Assembly (NCBI GenBank): GCA_030635415.1
Contig: DAOVYW010000130.1
Coordinates: 1-6,969, forward strand
Length of the DNA: 6,969 nt
Source: Candidatus Firestoneibacteriota bacterium
GTDB taxonomy: Bacteria > Oederibacteriota > JAAXVQ01 > JAUVAV01
Direction of reading: 5' to 3'
Below are positions 5,254-6,969 of this stretch, in pieces. Positions within the stretch are counted from its first letter, which is position 1; each line of letters opens with the position of its first letter. The position numbers and the translations under genes were made by a program. The notes below the pieces were generated by a model, which was not told the DNA's origin, did not search any database, and saw only the letters and a program-made list of their open reading frames with translations.

Positions 5254-5282
5254 TTGACAGCCATTGCCAGGAGATTTATTAT
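5254..5282 (+). promoter_or_regulatory. Promoter of the TPR lipoprotein gene
   Basis: A perfect TTGACA (5254-5259) is followed after 17 bp by TATTAT (5277-5282), which matches the -10 consensus at five of six positions. The predicted start is about 5289, leaving a leader of about 75 nt before the preferred ATG at 5364. Confidence 0.72.
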
Positions 5283-5306
5283 AAGAAAGTATTCCCCCCA
5301 AACGCG

Positions 5307-5336
5307 ACGCATATTAACCTTACGCACATTAACCTT
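5307..5336. repeat. Tandem 15-bp direct repeat in the TPR-gene leader
   Basis: ACGCATATTAACCTT (5307-5321) is followed directly by ACGCACATTAACCTT (5322-5336), 14 of 15 bases identical. It lies just downstream of the predicted transcription start and 13 bp before the RBS. The flanking leader also carries GGAGATTTATT twice (5270-5280 and 5351-5361). It may be a direct-repeat operator or a simple local duplication. Confidence 0.6.
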
Positions 5337-5348
5337 AGCCGGACTATT

Positions 5349-5354
5349 AGGGAG
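5349..5354 (+). promoter_or_regulatory. Ribosome binding site that decides the TPR lipoprotein start
   Basis: AGGGAG lies 9 nt before the ATG at 5364. The upstream GTG at 5247 lies within the palindrome between the promoters, upstream of the predicted transcription start, and cannot be the start of this message. Confidence 0.7.
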
Positions 5355-5363
5355 ATTTATTGC

Positions 5364-6431
5364 ATGTTGCTGCGTTATTTTATGCCCCTGTCTTTAATCA
5401 CCATGCTCGCGGCCTGCTCCCCGGTAAGCCGCTGGTCCCAGCTGGATCATCAGACTGCCAAGCATTTTCAGGCTGGTGAATACACACCGGCGATCGAAAG
5501 CGCGAAACAGGCTCTGGAATTTTCCGAGGCGGCTTTTGGCAGCAATCATCAGTATGTCACAACCTCCCTGAGCAATCTGATCTTCCTCCACAGCCTTCAG
5601 GGTAATTATGAAGACGCCAAGTCTCTCTTATACATGGCCTTGGCGGTCAAGAGGCTTGAGGTGGGTCCGGAACACATAGATACCGGAAGATTGTTAACCC
5701 GCCTTTCTGAAATATACCGGTTCGAGAAAAAATACAGCGAGGCGGAATTCTACGGCCACCTTGCCCTAAAAATAATGGAACAGAATCTGCCCTCCCATCA
5801 CTACTTGTTGGCGGAAGCGGTAAATAACCTGGCTTTAGTCTATTATGCCCTGAAAAAAAACATCCTGGCCGTGGCTTTCTTTAAAAAAACAGCCGCTCTC
5901 CGGAACAACCTCTCGGGAATCAGCAATTCGTCCCTGCAGCCTCATTCCCGCACGCTGGAAAACCTTATGCGCCAAGAGTATCCCTCCATAAATACTACTG
6001 CTGGTCTTAATTCCTTATTAGCCCTGCGCTATAATGAATCCGGGCCGGCACGGTATGATTACACCTACTCTCTGATAAACCTTTCCTTGGTTTATAGTTC
6101 TCAGGGTCATTTCAACCAGGCGGAATCCCTGGCCCGGCAAGCCCTGGAAATAGACCGGGTTCATCTGGGAGACCATCATCCCTGCATTGCCGCGGATCTC
6201 GATTGTCTGGCCCAAATTCATATTAGCCGGGCGCGTTGGACAGAAGCTGATTCGCTCTATAGACAGGCCCTGGACATCCTGAAAGAGAACCCGGACGCCG
6301 GATATCCGCCCCAGATCCGGATTATGCGAAATTACGCCGATTTATTAAGAAAGCTCGCCCGGCTGGATGAAGCTGAAGAACTGGAAATGGAAATCCAGGC
6401 CCGGGGAGCGCCAACTTTGGATATCCCCTAA
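5364..6431 (+). CDS. TPR-repeat lipoprotein (kinesin-light-chain-like repeats)
   Basis: This is a predicted exported, lipid-anchored scaffold protein of 355 residues. The N-terminus MLLRYFMPLSLITMLAAC is a lipoprotein signal with lipobox LAAC and Cys18. Most of the rest is tetratricopeptide helices with the roughly 42-residue spacing of kinesin-light-chain-type repeats. Repeats can be placed at about 27-60, 63-102, 105-144, 147-180, 231-270, 273-307 and 318-345, showing the characteristic G-x-(Y/H)-x-x-A pattern (GNYEDA, GHFNQAE, RWTEADSLYRQAL). A non-repeat linker with Ser/Asn-rich sequence splits the array at about 181-230. Such proteins bind partners; no enzymatic motif is seen. The start is chosen for AGGGAG at 5349-5354 and for the signal peptide. 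The frame extends upstream to 5247 but crosses the promoter. The gene ends 16 bp from the convergent methyltransferase-like gene with no clear terminator. Confidence 0.9.
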   Translation: MLLRYFMPLSLITMLAACSPVSRWSQLDHQTAKHFQAGEYTPAIESAKQALEFSEAAFGSNHQYVTTSLSNLIFLHSLQGNYEDAKSLLYMALAVKRLEVGPEHIDTGRLLTRLSEIYRFEKKYSEAEFYGHLALKIMEQNLPSHHYLLAEAVNNLALVYYALKKNILAVAFFKKTAALRNNLSGISNSSLQPHSRTLENLMRQEYPSINTTAGLNSLLALRYNESGPARYDYTYSLINLSLVYSSQGHFNQAESLARQALEIDRVHLGDHHPCIAADLDCLAQIHISRARWTEADSLYRQALDILKENPDAGYPPQIRIMRNYADLLRKLARLDEAEELEMEIQARGAPTLDIP

Positions 6432-6447
6432 ACAATGAGCGCCTACT

Positions 6448-6942
6448 CTACTTCCACCACTTCGGCAAAAGAAAGGAGGTTTTCTTTTTATACTCTAAAT
6501 ATTCTTCCCCAAACCTTCTCTCCAGTACTTTTTCTTCCACCAGCTTAAAATACATACCTCCCATAACCAGCATAATTAAAAAACCCAGCAAGCCGGTATT
6601 GAAGGAAGCAAAATAAGTGCCCAGGCCGAGATAGTAGAGGATAGTTCCCAGTTCAATGGGATTGCGGCAAAGCTTATAAGGTCCGCTAACAATCAATTTC
6701 TTGCTTGGCAGCAGCGGCGAGGTGGTTCCCCGGCCTATAGTCCATTGTACAAATATTGCCCAAAATAATATAATCAAACCGGCCGGGAGGGAAATCAGAA
6801 TAACCAACCTGCCCAGAAGCGGATTCCACTGCCGGCTGAAATATTGCTCCAAATATTTTCCGAGCTGTATGATCAGTAAAGGAACGACTATTAAAAAAAT
6901 CAACAAGTCGATGGATAGAAAAATTATCTTTCGCATACTCAT
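6448..6942 (-). CDS. ICMT/PEMT-family membrane methyltransferase-like protein
   Basis: This is an integral membrane protein of 164 residues resembling bacterial isoprenylcysteine carboxyl methyltransferase (ICMT) and phospholipid methyltransferase relatives, which methylate membrane-embedded substrates using S-adenosylmethionine. Hydrophobic segments lie at about 6-27, 43-65 and 100-132. The family's C-terminal core is recognisable: SGPYKLCRNPIELG (86-99, usually GPYRYVRHPxYxG) and EEKVLERRFGEEYLEYKKK (136-154), ending FLLPKW. Asn94 replaces the usual His in RHP, and Glu97 the usual Tyr, so activity or substrate could differ. The substrate is unknown. The start is uncertain: the ATG at 6942 has GAGGTG a few bases upstream and is preferred over GTG at 6954 and ATG at 6936. 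It is convergent with the TPR lipoprotein gene, and its promoter must lie beyond the window. Confidence 0.85.
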   Translation of the reverse strand: MSMRKIIFLSIDLLIFLIVVPLLIIQLGKYLEQYFSRQWNPLLGRLVILISLPAGLIILFWAIFVQWTIGRGTTSPLLPSKKLIVSGPYKLCRNPIELGTILYYLGLGTYFASFNTGLLGFLIMLVMGGMYFKLVEEKVLERRFGEEYLEYKKKTSFLLPKWWK

Positions 6943-6954
6943 AAGCCACCTCAC

Positions 6955-6969
6955 CCTGATTTTTTCAGG
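6955..6969. repeat. Small hairpin at the window edge, upstream of the methyltransferase-like gene
   Basis: CCTGA (6955-6959) and TCAGG (6965-6969) pair perfectly around five T bases. On the minus strand the hairpin lies immediately before the GAGGTG site of the adjacent gene. Its full extent is cut by the window end, so it may be part of a longer element. Confidence 0.35.

Noticed and set aside
6432..6447. Bidirectional terminator between the convergent TPR and ICMT-like genes
   Set aside because: Only 16 bp separate the stop codons and no dyad with flanking T-runs is visible.

Overview
This looks like ordinary chromosomal DNA of a free-living bacterium from a poorly characterised lineage. 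It has a CIRCE-type heat-shock operator, a groES-groEL operon, a divergent FtsH, a SpoVS/Alba-like protein and two predicted lipoproteins. Intergenic DNA carries recognisable sigma70-type promoters and strong AGGAGG-type ribosome binding sites. CIRCE/HrcA control and SpoVS are common in Bacillota, Deinococcota and several deep-branching or candidate phyla. I cannot fix the phylum from this window. No phage, plasmid, transposase, tRNA, rRNA or CRISPR signal is visible.

Layout, left to right. At 1-283 (minus) is the N-terminal third of the ATPase region of groEL, cut by the window edge. groES (339-629, minus) lies upstream of it. A promoter (695-723) with a CIRCE-like operator (658-684) placed just after the predicted transcription start drives both genes. 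Upstream of that promoter are helically phased T-tracts (about 758-815), then roughly 200 bp of degenerate intergenic repeats with GAAA-loop hairpins (901-1106).

Next comes a tight minus-strand unit, transcribed from about 4688 down to 1135: an FtsH-family membrane AAA+ metalloprotease (2797-4578), an unrecognised lipoprotein (1904-2800) whose GTG start overlaps the FtsH stop by four bases, and an alpha/beta-hydrolase (1135-1896) a few bases further on. The unit has its own extended -10 promoter and a leader of about 110 nt rich in inverted repeats. Its layout suggests a co-translated envelope protein-quality-control or lipid-related module, although the lipoprotein and the hydrolase substrate are unknown.

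A spoVS-like gene (4755-5066, minus) sits upstream with its own consensus promoter. That promoter is back-to-back with the promoter of a plus-strand TPR lipoprotein (5364-6431), with a small C/G palindrome between the two -35 boxes. The window ends with a convergent ICMT-family membrane methyltransferase-like gene (6448-6942, minus).

For FtsH, SpoVS, the TPR lipoprotein and the methyltransferase, Shine-Dalgarno placement supports starts downstream of the longest open frame. The most interesting parts are the divergent FtsH with its coupled unknown lipoprotein, and the layered control regions of groES, ftsH and the spoVS/TPR pair. I do not see strong evidence of a wholly new system.
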